Source: Bifidobacterium olomucense (GTDB taxonomy: Bacteria; Actinomycetota; Actinomycetes; Actinomycetales; Bifidobacteriaceae). Taken from it: DNA of 64,000 nucleotides. Shown in pieces: positions 19,101-30,496 of this stretch. The position numbers were made by a program, and so were the translations under genes. Where the stretch lies: the NCBI RefSeq assembly GCF_012932375.1, contig NZ_JAAIIG010000009.1:1-64000 (forward strand). The letters are read 5' to 3'. Numbering within the stretch: the stretch's first letter is position 1; each line of letters opens with the position of its first letter. The notes under the pieces were generated by a model. That model was not told where the DNA came from. It saw only the letters and a program-made list of their open reading frames with translations, and searched no databases.

Positions 19101-19416
19101 TGAAGGCGTGCGTTGGGCGGAGATCACCGATGCCGACGGGTTCGGCATGAAGGTGACCGCCGGCGGTGTGGGTGCCGGTGTTGGTGCTGCTGATGCGGCG
19201 CCGTTCGCGATGAGCCTGTTGCCGTACAGCTCGCTGATGCTGGAGGAGGCGTTGCATGCCGATGAGCTGCCGCCTGTGCGCCATACGTTCCTGCGCTTGT
19301 TGGCCGCTCAGATGGGTGTCGGCGGCGACGACACGTGGGGTGCGCCCGTTCACGATGAATTCCAGCTGCCCGCCGATCAGCCGTTGAAGCTCGACGTGAC
19401 GTTGGAGCTGCTGTAA
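16117..19416 (+). CDS. lacZ: GH2 beta-galactosidase (LacZ type)
   Basis: A 1099-residue intracellular beta-galactosidase that hydrolyses lactose or galacto-oligosaccharides. The layout matches E. coli LacZ: sugar-binding jelly roll (residues 60-260), Ig-like domain, TIM barrel with the motif VNRHEFDAREGR, acid/base Glu515 (SLGNES), nucleophile Glu583 (CEYAHSMGN), and the C-terminal Bgal_small_N domain. It is slightly longer than the usual 1020-1050 residues because of Ala/Asp/Val-rich inserts near 215-225 and 785-800. ATG 16117 follows AAGAAAGG. Two GAAGCTTC palindromes at 16084-16091 and 16093-16100 sit just before the ribosome-binding site and could be an operator. No signal peptide is present. 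Confidence 0.93.
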   Translation: MSDAVKIAQSAGIAPAIAQADRFDPAWLTDPRVFAVNRLAAHSSHRFYDHAPAAGETSDLTQSLDGTWRVTVTDLADWADLADVEDGAEELTDATFARPAFPDDDFDTIDVPSTLETRGFLKHKYVNQQYPWSGHEEPEAPGIPEHNHVALYRCKFTLSPKVEAAVDAGNPVTLIFHGAATAIAVWLDGTFIGYAEDSYTPSEFDVTAALRGGVAGAADVASAVSDEHVLAVAVFEFTSASWLEDQDFWRMHGLFRSVELAAQPAVHIQDLRVTADYDVAAGEGDLSVDAFVRNIAGANSFEAVLTNAAGAEVWRNSIADMPAIENFDDSPIAISWKANVGTVNPWSAEEPTLYTLTITALDADGRVIEAVPQRVGFRHFAIEDGLMKLNGKRIVFKGVNRHEFDAREGRAVSEAVMLKDIREFKRLNINAVRTSHYPNQTRWYELCDEYGIYVIDETNLETHGTWSNGDGSFSPATAIPGSHDEWRAACVDRLNSMMRRDWNHPSVIIWSLGNESYGGDVFRSMRDFVHANDPARPVHYESVFNDPEYSDVTDIMSRMYAKPDEIKDLYLFGDDQKPYISCEYAHSMGNSTGGLHLYTELEQYPKYQGGFIWDYVDQALFQRLGDGTERLAYGGDFEDRPTDYEFSGNGIVFADRTPTPKAQEVKQLYANVQLLPDESGVTITNDNLFISTAGFVFTARVLVDGVERWHADYRFDVPAGESVREPIAFPRLTDLASFAQLASGIEVTYEVDQRLGAATDWAPAGYELSFGQYVARVSFDGETGADADADADAVSGVGSDMNFAFVAEDGFNAGIHNDSGEVLLSKSAGGIVSFVRDGREMVIRRPNLTTFRALVDNDRGNKSGFDRAQWFAAGRYARVVDTRISRIGDGDGLVAEYRYELADVAHTPVVVRYEVDASLHVHLTAEYPGEADASTLPAFGIEWMLPARYDRLKFYGYGPEETYADRLHGAKLGVFSRTARQDFAPYLVPQETGNHEGVRWAEITDADGFGMKVTAGGVGAGVGAADAAPFAMSLLPYSSLMLEEALHADELPPVRHTFLRLLAAQMGVGGDDTWGAPVHDEFQLPADQPLKLDVTLELL

Positions 19417-19430
19417 CTGGAGGTGCGTTC

Positions 19431-19479
19431 CTCGCGAAAATGTTGCTCTGATCATCCGTCAGTGCAACATTTTCGCGAG
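19431..19479. repeat. Long intergenic hairpin after lacZ
   Basis: CTCGCGAAAATGTTGC at 19431-19446 pairs perfectly with 19464-19479. The stem extends inward as CTGA/TCAG beyond one T:T mismatch, leaving loop TCATCCG. A decayed relative follows at about 19530-19560 (TCGCTGAGCAACCGTCAG and TGCAACAAATTCTCG). It resembles the hairpins at 13293-13343 and 36569-36617. It may end lacZ transcription. Confidence 0.6.
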
Positions 19480-19586
19480 AAGCTGTGTGGGCTGTGGATG
19501 GGGCTGTGCGCTGTGCCCGATAGCTGCGAAAAAGCCTCGCTGAGCAACCGTCAGTGCAACAAATTCTCGAAATGAGGCCTATAACT

Positions 19587-19629
19587 GAGAAAAAACCGCA
19601 CTGAGGATTGCTCAGCGCGGTTTTTTCTC
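19587..19629. terminator. Bidirectional rho-independent terminator
   Basis: GAGAAAAAACCGC at 19587-19599 pairs with GCGGTTTTTTCTC at 19617-19629, with an inner CTGAG/CTCAG stem. A and T tracts on both sides make it bidirectional. It lies between convergent lacZ and gdhA. Confidence 0.88.
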
Positions 19630-19679
19630 GGAGACCCGTTGACGCGACTATTGCCGCGTCAACGTCACAGCACTCAACG

Positions 19680-22800
<3,121 letters not shown>

Positions 22801-22932
22801 AATGGAGTACCTGTCGCGCTGCGCATGACGGTGCGTTACGTGGTGTTGCGTGGCGCTGCACGACGTACGTGGCGTTACGGAACGCCGGCAGGTAGTATGG
22901 CGGCGTAGCGAAACGGCGATGAAAGGATGGCA

Positions 22933-23562
22933 ATGGCACGTCGGGCAGATGAAGGCGGCACCAACGCACCTCAATCCCGACTGGCACCGGCCGAACGCCG
23001 TGAGCAGATTATCGAAGCGGCCTCCCGCGTCATCGCCCAGAACGGCTTCTGGGGGTTCGCAGTGCGGCAGGTGGCGGACGAATGCGGGCTGACCGAGCCG
23101 GCCGTCATCTACCATTTCAAAAACAAGGTCGGTCTGTTGATCGCCGTGCTGGAGCATCGCGATCGGGAAGACATGACCATATTCGCCCATACGCTCGGCG
23201 TCGAGGCCGAAGACGTGTGGAATGGCGCGGTGGATTTCGGCATCCGCGAACTGTGTGCGGCACTGGTGGCCCGCAACGTGGCGCAGCCTGAGATGGTGCG
23301 TCTCTACACCGTACTGCAGGGCGAATCGCTCAACGACCATCATCCGGCATACCAGTACTTCCAGCGGCGTGAGGAGCGCGTTCTGGGTAATTTGACTCGC
23401 GCCGCCGAGCGTGACGGCATCGAGAATCCACGCCGTGAAGCGCTCGCCGCACTGTCCATGATGGACGGCATCCAGGTGCGTTGGTTGCGTGAGCCTGACG
23501 CCGTGGATCTCGTCGCCGAATGGAATGCGTACGCTGATTCGCGCTGGCCGCGTCGCGACTGA
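22933..23562 (+). CDS. TetR-family transcriptional regulator
   Basis: A 209-residue regulator. Residues 17-65 form the TetR helix-turn-helix (RREQIIEAASRVIAQNGF, VRQVADECGLTEPAVIYHFKNKVGL), and the rest is the helical ligand domain. I chose ATG 22933 because the ATG at 22927 overlaps the AAAGGA ribosome-binding site. It is transcribed toward the GH3-MFS operon, 280 bp upstream, and the intergenic DNA carries GTTAATTAAC palindromes. It therefore probably represses that operon until a beta-glucoside or its aglycone is present; this is inferred. Confidence 0.82.
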   Translation: MARRADEGGTNAPQSRLAPAERREQIIEAASRVIAQNGFWGFAVRQVADECGLTEPAVIYHFKNKVGLLIAVLEHRDREDMTIFAHTLGVEAEDVWNGAVDFGIRELCAALVARNVAQPEMVRLYTVLQGESLNDHHPAYQYFQRREERVLGNLTRAAERDGIENPRREALAALSMMDGIQVRWLREPDAVDLVAEWNAYADSRWPRRD

Positions 23563-23755
23563 CTGGCTGTCTCCCGTACGACTATCGCTTATCGTTCGTT
23601 GCTGTATCGTTCTCGACTATCGCCTTGCTGTCGTTTGGCCAGCTGTCTCACCGGCGTGCGGCTGTTGCCGGACGGTCGCCCAACTGCCTCCCGTACGGTC
23701 GGCGTGTCGCCTCGTAAGTCTTGATTTTCAACGTTTCCTGACGTTTGTCGCATTT

Positions 23756-23822
23756 TTAATTAACTGCACAGTAAATAAGTGATATAGTAATACTCACGTA
23801 ATTAACCACGAAGTTAATTAAC
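23756..23822 (+). promoter_or_regulatory. GH3-MFS promoter with repeated TTAATTAAC operator motif
   Basis: Three related sites: TTAATTAAC at 23756-23764, GTAATTAAC at 23798-23806, and the perfect palindrome GTTAATTAAC at 23813-23822. TATAGT at 23783-23788 is a plausible -10 with TTAACT at 23760-23765 as -35 (17-bp spacing), so one site overlaps the -35 and two lie downstream of the -10. This arrangement fits repression by the neighbouring TetR protein. Confidence 0.58.
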
Positions 23823-23842
23823 GAATGTCGGTAAGGAACTCG

Positions 23843-26092
23843 ATGACGAGGCAGGCGACCATGACCAGCGATAATTCATCAGAACGCAACGCGTTTGACG
23901 CAGCCGTCGTTTCCGTACGTGCAGGAGCCAGCGCCGAACGCGCGGCCCGCGAACTCTACGACAAACTCACTGAGGACGAACGCCTGAACCTGCTGGACGG
24001 CGACGTCTACTACTGGAGCGGACGACTGGATATCGTCCGCCACGGATACAACATCAAGCCATATGTGATGGGTGCCATCGACCGTCTTGGCATTCCCGGC
24101 ATCCGATTTGTGGACGGTCCGCGCGGTTGCGTGGCCGGCAACGGCACCGCCTTCCCGGTTTCCATGGCCCGCGGCGCCACATGGGACACCGAACTGGAAG
24201 AGCGGGTGGGTCACGCCATCGGCGAAGAGGTGCGCGAACAGGGCGGCAACCTTTTCGGTGGCGTATGCATCAACCTGCCCCGCCACCCCGCTTGGGGGCG
24301 CGTGCAGGAAACCTACTCCGACCAGCCGGTGCTGCTCGGCCAGATGGGTGCTGCGATCACGCGCGGCGTGAAGTCCAACGCCATCGCCTGCGCCAAGCAC
24401 TTCGCCTGCAACTCGATGGAAAACGCACGCTTCAAAGTGGATGTGACCGTGGATGAAGCCACATTCCACGAGGTCTACGCGCCGCATTTCAAGCGCACCA
24501 TCGAAGCCGGCGCCCAAGCGGTGATGACCGCTTACAACTCGGTCAACGGCGAATACTGCGGCCAGAACAGCTGGCTGATCGACCAGACGCTGCGCCGCGA
24601 CTGGGGCTTCACCGGCATCGCGGTCTCCGACTTCGTGTGGGGTCTGCGCGACGTAGCCAAATCCGTCAAGGCTGGTCTTGATATCGAAGAGCCGTTCCAT
24701 CAGCAGCGCTACACCAAGCTTCGTGCCGCCATGGAGCGCGGCGAGGCCGACTGGTCCGACGTGCGCGCGGCGGGCGAACGCATCCTTGCCACGCAGCTGC
24801 GCTTCTACGCCCAGCGCGCGGCCGCCGAGCCTCACGGCACGATGGCCGACGCCGAGCATGTGGCCTTGGCCCGTACCGTGGCTGAGCGTGCAGCCGTGCT
24901 GCTGAAGAATGACGGTGTTGTGGCTGATGACAATGCCGCCGCCGTTCCCGCCGCATCCGCACTGCCGCTTCGCCCCACCGCGGATCTCAAGCGCGTGGCC
25001 GTGTTCGGTCGCATCGCCGACAAGCCCAACACCGGCGACGAGGGCTCCTCCAAGGTGCGCGCCCCGTACGTCGTCACCCCGCTGCAGGGCTTGCGCGAGA
25101 TCTACGGCGACGATGTGGTGGGCTATCGTGCGGACGAAGCCCCTGCAATCGCCGCCAAACGTGCCGCTCGTGCGGATGCCGCCGTGGTGGTGGTCGGATA
25201 CACCGCCAACGATGAAGGCGAGTACCTGAAGTCCGTCGTCTCCCCCGACATGCTGCCCCTGCTGCCCGAACCGGTAACCGACGAACAGAAGGAAGCCAAA
25301 GCCGGATGCCAAGCCTTCATGAAGGAAGGCATGAGCACCTTCGGCTCCGACGCCGAGGGCGGCGACCGCCACAGCCTGCGCCTCTTGGCCGAGGACGTGG
25401 AACTCATCCGTGCCGTTTCCGCCGCCAATCCGCGCACGATCGTGGTGGTAGTGGCCGCCGGTGCCGTGCTGATGGACGAGTGGATCAACGAGCCCGCCGC
25501 CGTGCTGCTCGGCTGGTACTCGGGTATGGAAGGCGGTCATGCGCTGGCCGACATCATCGCCGGCAACGTCGATCCGTCCGGTCGACTGCCCTACTCGATT
25601 CCGGCCAGCGAGGAGGATCTCCCTCCGTTCGATTCGGACGCCACCGCCGCGACCTATGACCGCTGGTACGGCCAGCGACTGATCCAGCATCGCGGTTCGA
25701 AAGCCCTGTTCCCGCTGGGCTATGGCCTGTCCTATCAGACCTACGGCATCGAGGAGTCGCCGCGTCTGCTCGATCTCGACCGTTCTCATCAGACGGCCAT
25801 TATGCAAGTTTCCGTTCGCAACGAAGGCGATTGCGACGGCCGCCACGTCGTGCAGGTGTACGGCACCCTGCTGGAAGGCGAGCGGGCCGGGGAGCGCGAG
25901 CTGCTCGGATTCGCCTCGGCCCAGGTGCCCGCGCATTCTACGACGCAGGTCAAGGTTGCACTCGATCTGTCGGCGATCGGCCGATGGAACAACGAAACGC
26001 GAACTCTCGCGCTTCCCCAAGGAACAATGCGCATCGAGGCGTCGTCGTACTGGGGCGATCCTGATGCATCGACAATGGAGGTCGAACTGTGA
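23843..26092 (+). CDS. GH3 glycoside hydrolase (beta-glucosidase-like)
   Basis: A 749-residue family-3 hydrolase. The N-terminal barrel carries DGPRGC, the KHFACNSMENARF motif and the nucleophile Asp263 in VSDFVWG. The C-terminal alpha/beta sandwich (about residues 360-600) and a fibronectin-III-like tail (about 660-749) complete the three-domain layout. ATG 23843 lies 5 bp after AAGGA; ATG 23861 is an alternative. No signal peptide, so it acts on imported sugar. GH3 includes beta-glucosidases, beta-xylosidases and arabinofuranosidases, and the sequence alone does not decide. It overlaps the transporter gene by 4 bp. Confidence 0.88.
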   Translation: MTRQATMTSDNSSERNAFDAAVVSVRAGASAERAARELYDKLTEDERLNLLDGDVYYWSGRLDIVRHGYNIKPYVMGAIDRLGIPGIRFVDGPRGCVAGNGTAFPVSMARGATWDTELEERVGHAIGEEVREQGGNLFGGVCINLPRHPAWGRVQETYSDQPVLLGQMGAAITRGVKSNAIACAKHFACNSMENARFKVDVTVDEATFHEVYAPHFKRTIEAGAQAVMTAYNSVNGEYCGQNSWLIDQTLRRDWGFTGIAVSDFVWGLRDVAKSVKAGLDIEEPFHQQRYTKLRAAMERGEADWSDVRAAGERILATQLRFYAQRAAAEPHGTMADAEHVALARTVAERAAVLLKNDGVVADDNAAAVPAASALPLRPTADLKRVAVFGRIADKPNTGDEGSSKVRAPYVVTPLQGLREIYGDDVVGYRADEAPAIAAKRAARADAAVVVVGYTANDEGEYLKSVVSPDMLPLLPEPVTDEQKEAKAGCQAFMKEGMSTFGSDAEGGDRHSLRLLAEDVELIRAVSAANPRTIVVVVAAGAVLMDEWINEPAAVLLGWYSGMEGGHALADIIAGNVDPSGRLPYSIPASEEDLPPFDSDATAATYDRWYGQRLIQHRGSKALFPLGYGLSYQTYGIEESPRLLDLDRSHQTAIMQVSVRNEGDCDGRHVVQVYGTLLEGERAGERELLGFASAQVPAHSTTQVKVALDLSAIGRWNNETRTLALPQGTMRIEASSYWGDPDASTMEVEL

Positions 26093-27375
26093 GCAACGTA
26101 GCCACTACCACATCAACCGCGCCGGGACAGCCGGTGTGGACCGGAACCGTCAGCGACGAGGAGCAGAGCAAGGCGCCATGGATCGTCGGCGTGGCATTGG
26201 TGCTGGGCTGCTTCCTGTGGATGGGCCCGTACATGGGCGTCAACGTGGTGCTGCTGCCGGCCAAAACCGCTGAGCTCGCCGGCGATTCCAAGGCGGCTGT
26301 TGTGGCCGCGCTGTCCACCAGCGCCATGATCGTTGCCGCCATCGCCAACATTCTTTTCGGTGCGCTTTCTGACCTGACCCGTTCGCGCTGGGGCCGTCGT
26401 ACGCCGTGGATCGTGTGCGGCTCCGTGCTTGCCGCCGCCTCGATGATGCTGGTCAACGTCGCCACCAACGTGGCGATGCTGATCGTGACCTGGTGCGTCT
26501 ACCAGTGCTTCCTCAACGCCATCATCGCCCCGCTGATCGCCGTACTCGCCGACCGTACCGCCCCGAAGTTCCGCGGTGCCATCACCTCGATGTACGCGCT
26601 CGGCTATTCGGTGGGCATCTACACCGGTCAGATGATCGGCGCCCGCTTCCTGACCAATGTGACCCTCGGCTTCATCGTCCTGTCCGTACTGACCCTGCTT
26701 TCCGGCCCTATCGCCGCCGTGCTGATGCGTGAGCCCTCCAGCCTGGCCATGCCGAAGAAGTCCTTCGACTCCAAGGTGTTCGTCGAGCACTTCACCTTCC
26801 CGGTCAAGGGTTGCCGTGACTACTACCTGGCACTGTTCGGCAAGTTCCTGATCGTGGCCGCCAAGTTCGCCATCTCCGGCTTCCAGCTGTACATCCTCAT
26901 GGATTACATGAACCAGACCAAGGAAGGCGCCGCTGGCTACGTGACGATCATGTCCATGTGCATGATGGTCACCGCCATCGTGATGACCATCATCTCCGGC
27001 CCGATCGCCGACAAGATCGGCAGCCGTAAGCTTCCGGTGATCGTTTCCTCCCTGCTGGTGGCCGTCGGCTCCATCATCCCGTTCTTCTCGAACGACCCGC
27101 ACATGATGATCGCGTACGCTCTCGTGGCCGGTACCGGCATGGGCGCCTACAACTCGGTTGACCAGGCGCTGAACGTGGACGTGCTGCCGAACAAGGAGAC
27201 CGCCGCCAAGGATCTGGGCATCCTGAACCTCGCCAACACCGGCGGACAGGTGCTCGGCCCGGTACTTGCCGCCGCCCTGATCCAGTCGATCGGCTACCAC
27301 GCGCTGTTCCCGTTGGCCGCCGTGTGCTCGCTGATCGGCGCGGTGCTGATCGTCTTCATCAAGTCGGTGAAGTAG
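26089..27375 (+). CDS. MFS transporter coupled to the GH3 gene
   Basis: A 428-residue 12-span major facilitator. The loop 2-3 signature reads GALSDLTRSRWGRRTPWI. The start is GTG 26089, overlapping the GH3 stop (GTGA), with GGAGG 7 bp upstream, so translation is coupled. The pairing suggests it imports the glycoside that the GH3 enzyme cleaves. The last helices end in FIKSVK, followed by a bidirectional terminator. MFS subfamily and substrate cannot be told. Confidence 0.86.
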   Translation: MSNVATTTSTAPGQPVWTGTVSDEEQSKAPWIVGVALVLGCFLWMGPYMGVNVVLLPAKTAELAGDSKAAVVAALSTSAMIVAAIANILFGALSDLTRSRWGRRTPWIVCGSVLAAASMMLVNVATNVAMLIVTWCVYQCFLNAIIAPLIAVLADRTAPKFRGAITSMYALGYSVGIYTGQMIGARFLTNVTLGFIVLSVLTLLSGPIAAVLMREPSSLAMPKKSFDSKVFVEHFTFPVKGCRDYYLALFGKFLIVAAKFAISGFQLYILMDYMNQTKEGAAGYVTIMSMCMMVTAIVMTIISGPIADKIGSRKLPVIVSSLLVAVGSIIPFFSNDPHMMIAYALVAGTGMGAYNSVDQALNVDVLPNKETAAKDLGILNLANTGGQVLGPVLAAALIQSIGYHALFPLAAVCSLIGAVLIVFIKSVK

Positions 27376-27425
27376 TCAAGCCGCTCGTTCCTTTCGATTC
27401 TTTCTTTCCCCTTCCTTCCCATACA

Positions 27426-27494
27426 CCAAACGGGGCGGTCCCGGTCGAATCGACGATATGAATCGTTCGATCCGACGAGGACCGCCCCGTTTGG
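27426..27494. terminator. Large bidirectional terminator hairpin
   Basis: CCAAACGGGGCGGTC at 27426-27440 pairs with 27480-27494. The 39-nt loop has its own weak pairing. It separates two convergent genes. The arms end in AAA/TTT but lack a long T-tract. Confidence 0.75.
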
Positions 27495-27611
27495 CGTTGT
27501 TTTATGTTGTTTTGTTTTCGTTGTTGGCGTTGTTGCCTGTTCTGGCCGGCTCGGGCGTCACGCGACAATTTGAACGTCACGCGACGCCGAGCGACGGCAG
27601 TCGTGAGGTAA

Positions 27612-28586
27612 TCACGCGGCGCGGGCGATGGCCTGCTCAAAGTCCTTGGTGCCCTTGAACACTTCCTGCATCCACGGGTTGATGCCCTGCTTCTTGGCGC
27701 GGATGAGGATGTAGCCCAGTGCCAGCACGTTGGCAACCAGCGCGATCAGCGAGACCACGAGATTCACGTTCGGGTTGTTCACGGACTGGGTAGAGAACAC
27801 GGAGTAATCCTGGAACATCGGGAACACCTGAGCGAACATGCACCAGATGGCCAGCGTGAAGGCACGGTTCTGAATCCAGCCGCCCTTGTTCCAGAAGAAG
27901 TTGGCCACGGTCGGGGCCAGCAGCAGTGCGAGGCCGCAGTACCAGGAGTGGGTGGGCAGGCAGTTGTAGGTGTAGCAGAAGTTCCACAGATCGTAGGCCA
28001 CGATGAACACCCAGGTCATGTCCGGCCAGAGCATGTCGTCCTTCTTCTTGGAGGCGTAGATGCCGAACCAGCCGGTCATGCAGAAGATGTTGAGGATGCC
28101 GGCCACACCGTTGAACACGTTGTGCCAGCCGCCGTACAGGGTCACGCCTTCGGTGGAGACCCAAGTGCCGCCCCAGCCACGGATGGCGGATTCAAAGTCG
28201 GAGACCACGGCGATGAGGATGTTGATGGCCACGATCACGAACGGGAAGCACTTGAACCAGTGGGATTTGCCGATGGAGCCCCACTTGTATTTGAGGGCCA
28301 TGAAGCCGATGCAGCCGGCGGTGGCGGCATACAGCTTGGCGTAGTGGAACCAGCTGGTCATATGCACGTACGTCGGGTTGTTCAAGGCCCACTCGGCACC
28401 CATGGCGGCGGCAGTGTAGATGGTGATGAAATAGACGGTCAGGATCGCCGGCACGATGAGGAAGGCGATCACGCCGCCGGTTTTGGTGCGGCGGGCCAGT
28501 TCGTTGGCACCGATGAGGCAGCAGAAGACGAGGATCCATCCGATCCACTGATAGACGGCGGTATCGCCGTAGACCTGAAACAGCAT
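27612..28586 (-). CDS. Multispan membrane protein, DUF5692-like, function unknown
   Basis: A 324-residue integral membrane protein with about nine hydrophobic spans (for example WIGWILVFCCLIGANEL, GVIAFLIVPAILTVYFITIY, LVVSLIALVANVLALGYILI). It is rich in Trp, Tyr and Cys, with conserved-looking motifs such as DMTWVFIVAYDLWNFCYTYN. I recall this type as the DUF5692 family, but that is from memory and not certain. ATG 28586 follows AAAGGA; longer frames upstream lack family-like sequence. No neighbour gives a functional hint: it is convergent with the MFS gene and followed upstream by non-coding DNA. Confidence 0.72.
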   Translation of the reverse strand: MLFQVYGDTAVYQWIGWILVFCCLIGANELARRTKTGGVIAFLIVPAILTVYFITIYTAAAMGAEWALNNPTYVHMTSWFHYAKLYAATAGCIGFMALKYKWGSIGKSHWFKCFPFVIVAINILIAVVSDFESAIRGWGGTWVSTEGVTLYGGWHNVFNGVAGILNIFCMTGWFGIYASKKKDDMLWPDMTWVFIVAYDLWNFCYTYNCLPTHSWYCGLALLLAPTVANFFWNKGGWIQNRAFTLAIWCMFAQVFPMFQDYSVFSTQSVNNPNVNLVVSLIALVANVLALGYILIRAKKQGINPWMQEVFKGTKDFEQAIARAA

Positions 28587-29422
28587 TGCGGTCCTTTCTT
28601 GGGTGCATCGGATCGGTTGCGACCGTAGTGCTGTTGCGCTGCGCTGCGGTAACTGTTCCGATGCGGTTATGGTTACGCTCGTCGTCCCGCGCTGGACGTC
28701 GGGTGTCTGACGCCGGCGAGACATCTGCCGCACGTTGTTGTGCCGCCGATGTTGACGAAGCGTCAATTTCTCTCGTAGCATAGTGTAAACCCTGCTTTGA
28801 CGCTGTGTCAAAAAGTGGGGTGTTTGTGGTTGTGGGTACTCGCGTGCATTTGTCGTAATCGCCATATCTCAGACAGCCGTTTCGGATCCGGTTCTGTGCT
28901 AGTGGTGCCACCGGAGTCGCAGTCGCCGTGCTTATCGTTGTTCAATGACGGTGTGCGTTGATTTGCGGGCTTGCCGGAGATCTATCTCGTTTACGAGGGG
29001 CTCCAGAATGACGATACTGCAAGTATCGGCGTTGAAAAACCGCCATTTTCCAACGCTGGTATCTTCGTTTTCCTCGCTGGGCAGCCCCTTGTAAGCAAGA
29101 TGGCTTTTCGAAAGACCCGAAATCAGCCCCTTGTAAGAGAGATGGGCATGTGCGGCGTTGGTTGACCGCAAGATTGCAGCACCACCCATGAGATACAGCA
29201 CCGGCATCGGCTGGAACGACTTCCACACACGAATCCACATGAAAACAAACGACTAGAAGCCGAGGTTCAAAACACCACAAAAGGTCCTATAGGCCTGAGA
29301 TGGGCAAACACCCCGCCCGTCACAGGAACAAACGCCATGCAAGGACAGGACGTGGCCGCCACTCAGAAAGGAGGTAAGACAAACCTAATGCTCCACGAAA
29401 GTTCCTATAGGCCGATGAAAAC
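28587..29422. other. Non-coding region left of the integrated element
   Basis: About 840 bp with no credible gene; the frames present lack ribosome-binding sites and family-like sequence. Short duplications are visible. CAGCCCCTTGTAAG is at 29082-29095 and 29124-29137, each followed by GATGG a few bases on. TCCTATAGGCC is at 29285-29295 and 29403-29413. The DUF5692-like gene's promoter must lie near 28590-28800. The rest may be decayed repeat or mobile DNA. Confidence 0.6.
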
Positions 29423-29508
29423 AATAAACCCTTGGAATCGCTGCAATTCCAAGGGTTTCAGGTAGTGGAGCTAGCCGGGTTCGAACCGGCGACCCTCTGC
29501 TTGCAAAG
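29423..29508. repeat. Distal attachment site: displaced 3' end of tRNA-Ala plus terminator
   Basis: Bases 29461-29508 are a 48-bp exact copy of 35214-35261, covering the 3' part of tRNA-Ala(UGC) up to the anticodon. The tRNA sequence breaks off after TTGCAAAG. The adjoining 29429-29455 hairpin (CCCTTGGAAT/ATTCCAAGGG) is a diverged copy of the tRNA terminator at 35177-35208. This is the usual signature of integration into a tRNA 3' end by a tyrosine recombinase. Confidence 0.9.
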
Positions 29509-29568
29509 TCTTTGTACTTTCACGCTCAAAACCTTATTTTACAGGGGTTTTCGGTTGCCTGTACTCTC

Positions 29569-29593
29569 GCTTGCATCCCTTGTGCATCCTTAG
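29569..29593. repeat. 25-bp direct repeat, left copy (probable recombinase arm site)
   Basis: Identical to 35099-35123. It contains TGCATCC twice, 11 bp apart. The two copies lie 60 and 90 bp inside the two attachment sites, in the same orientation. Arm-type sites for integrases with an N-terminal arm-binding domain have this placement. Function is inferred. Confidence 0.6.
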
Positions 29594-29664
29594 CCGTGGA
29601 AAACGCTTGTTCGGTTGACTGGAATCGAGGAACATAGACGAAAAAACACGGTAAGGTGTGAGGC

Positions 29665-30465
29665 ATGGAAACAAGGGACAACGTGACGTGTTGCGCCACC
29701 CATCGTGGCGACCCCGATACGTCATGCCCTGATTGTTGCGCCGTCTTTAATGCGTTTAAAAATCATGACCGTTCGGTTTTGCGGCACCCCAACATTCCTA
29801 CCCAATGCCCGACGTGTAACGCATACCTGAAGCAATTAGGTGAAAACCGCTGCGCGCGCCGTTCTTCTGTATACCGCAATACGTCTTATGAGATATCTGG
29901 TAGACGTAGGCCGAAGGCTATAGCGACGTTCATAGATTCAGAAGAGCGACTTTTTAGAGTCCATGCAAAGAATATTCTCGATAGACATATTCAGGCCGGA
30001 ACATTTGAGGAACTAGCGAAAACTATAGAAGCCGGTTGCAAAGCTCAGGCTAACGCTCCGTCGTGTTCCGACGTGCTGGACAAATGCAAGGACTTGGGGA
30101 ACGAAGACAACCGGGAAGCGGTAATAGAATGGCTTGTTTCCATCATTCTCGGTAATGTGACCTATAGAGACTGGGAAACATTTAATTCTATGTTCCGTGC
30201 TGGGATACCCGCTATAACGTCTCACGCTAAAGCCCTGTACGCAGTGCCGCCGCTTGCTTGGATTATCGCCGTTATCCTCGCTCTTGCCGAACAACGACGG
30301 CTAACCGAGAAACAACACACGGCGGCAAATAAGGCAACTGCCATACTTCCAACTGCTACGCTTCTCATAGTCGCATCCATCCTTGCGCCACGTGCCCCGC
30401 AAGGATACCCCGCAAGCGGATACAGCAACCGGGCTGTAGCCGCGCGGGAACATTGCAGCGCCTAA
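29665..30465 (+). CDS. Unknown protein: Cys-rich N-terminus, two C-terminal membrane spans
   Basis: A 266-residue protein I do not recognise. The first 65 residues hold Cys and His in zinc-finger-like spacing (CC at 9-10, His13, CPDC at 21-24, CPTC at 48-51, Cys63). The middle is helical and charged (TFIDSEERLFRVHAKNILDRH). Two hydrophobic segments lie near residues 192-207 and 224-243, so the C-terminus is probably in the membrane. Start ATG 29665 follows GTGAGG. As the first gene inside the distal attachment site it is in the usual cargo position. It could be a membrane-linked effector or a defence-type protein, but nothing in the sequence decides this. Confidence 0.65.
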   Translation: METRDNVTCCATHRGDPDTSCPDCCAVFNAFKNHDRSVLRHPNIPTQCPTCNAYLKQLGENRCARRSSVYRNTSYEISGRRRPKAIATFIDSEERLFRVHAKNILDRHIQAGTFEELAKTIEAGCKAQANAPSCSDVLDKCKDLGNEDNREAVIEWLVSIILGNVTYRDWETFNSMFRAGIPAITSHAKALYAVPPLAWIIAVILALAEQRRLTEKQHTAANKATAILPTATLLIVASILAPRAPQGYPASGYSNRAVAAREHCSA

Positions 30466-30496
30466 CCCGCCTCTAGGCGCGTCCCCGTGGCTGTAG

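Noticed and set aside
28932..29240. 102-residue minus-strand frame left of the element
   Set aside because: No ribosome-binding site, no family; made of short repeats in non-coding DNA.
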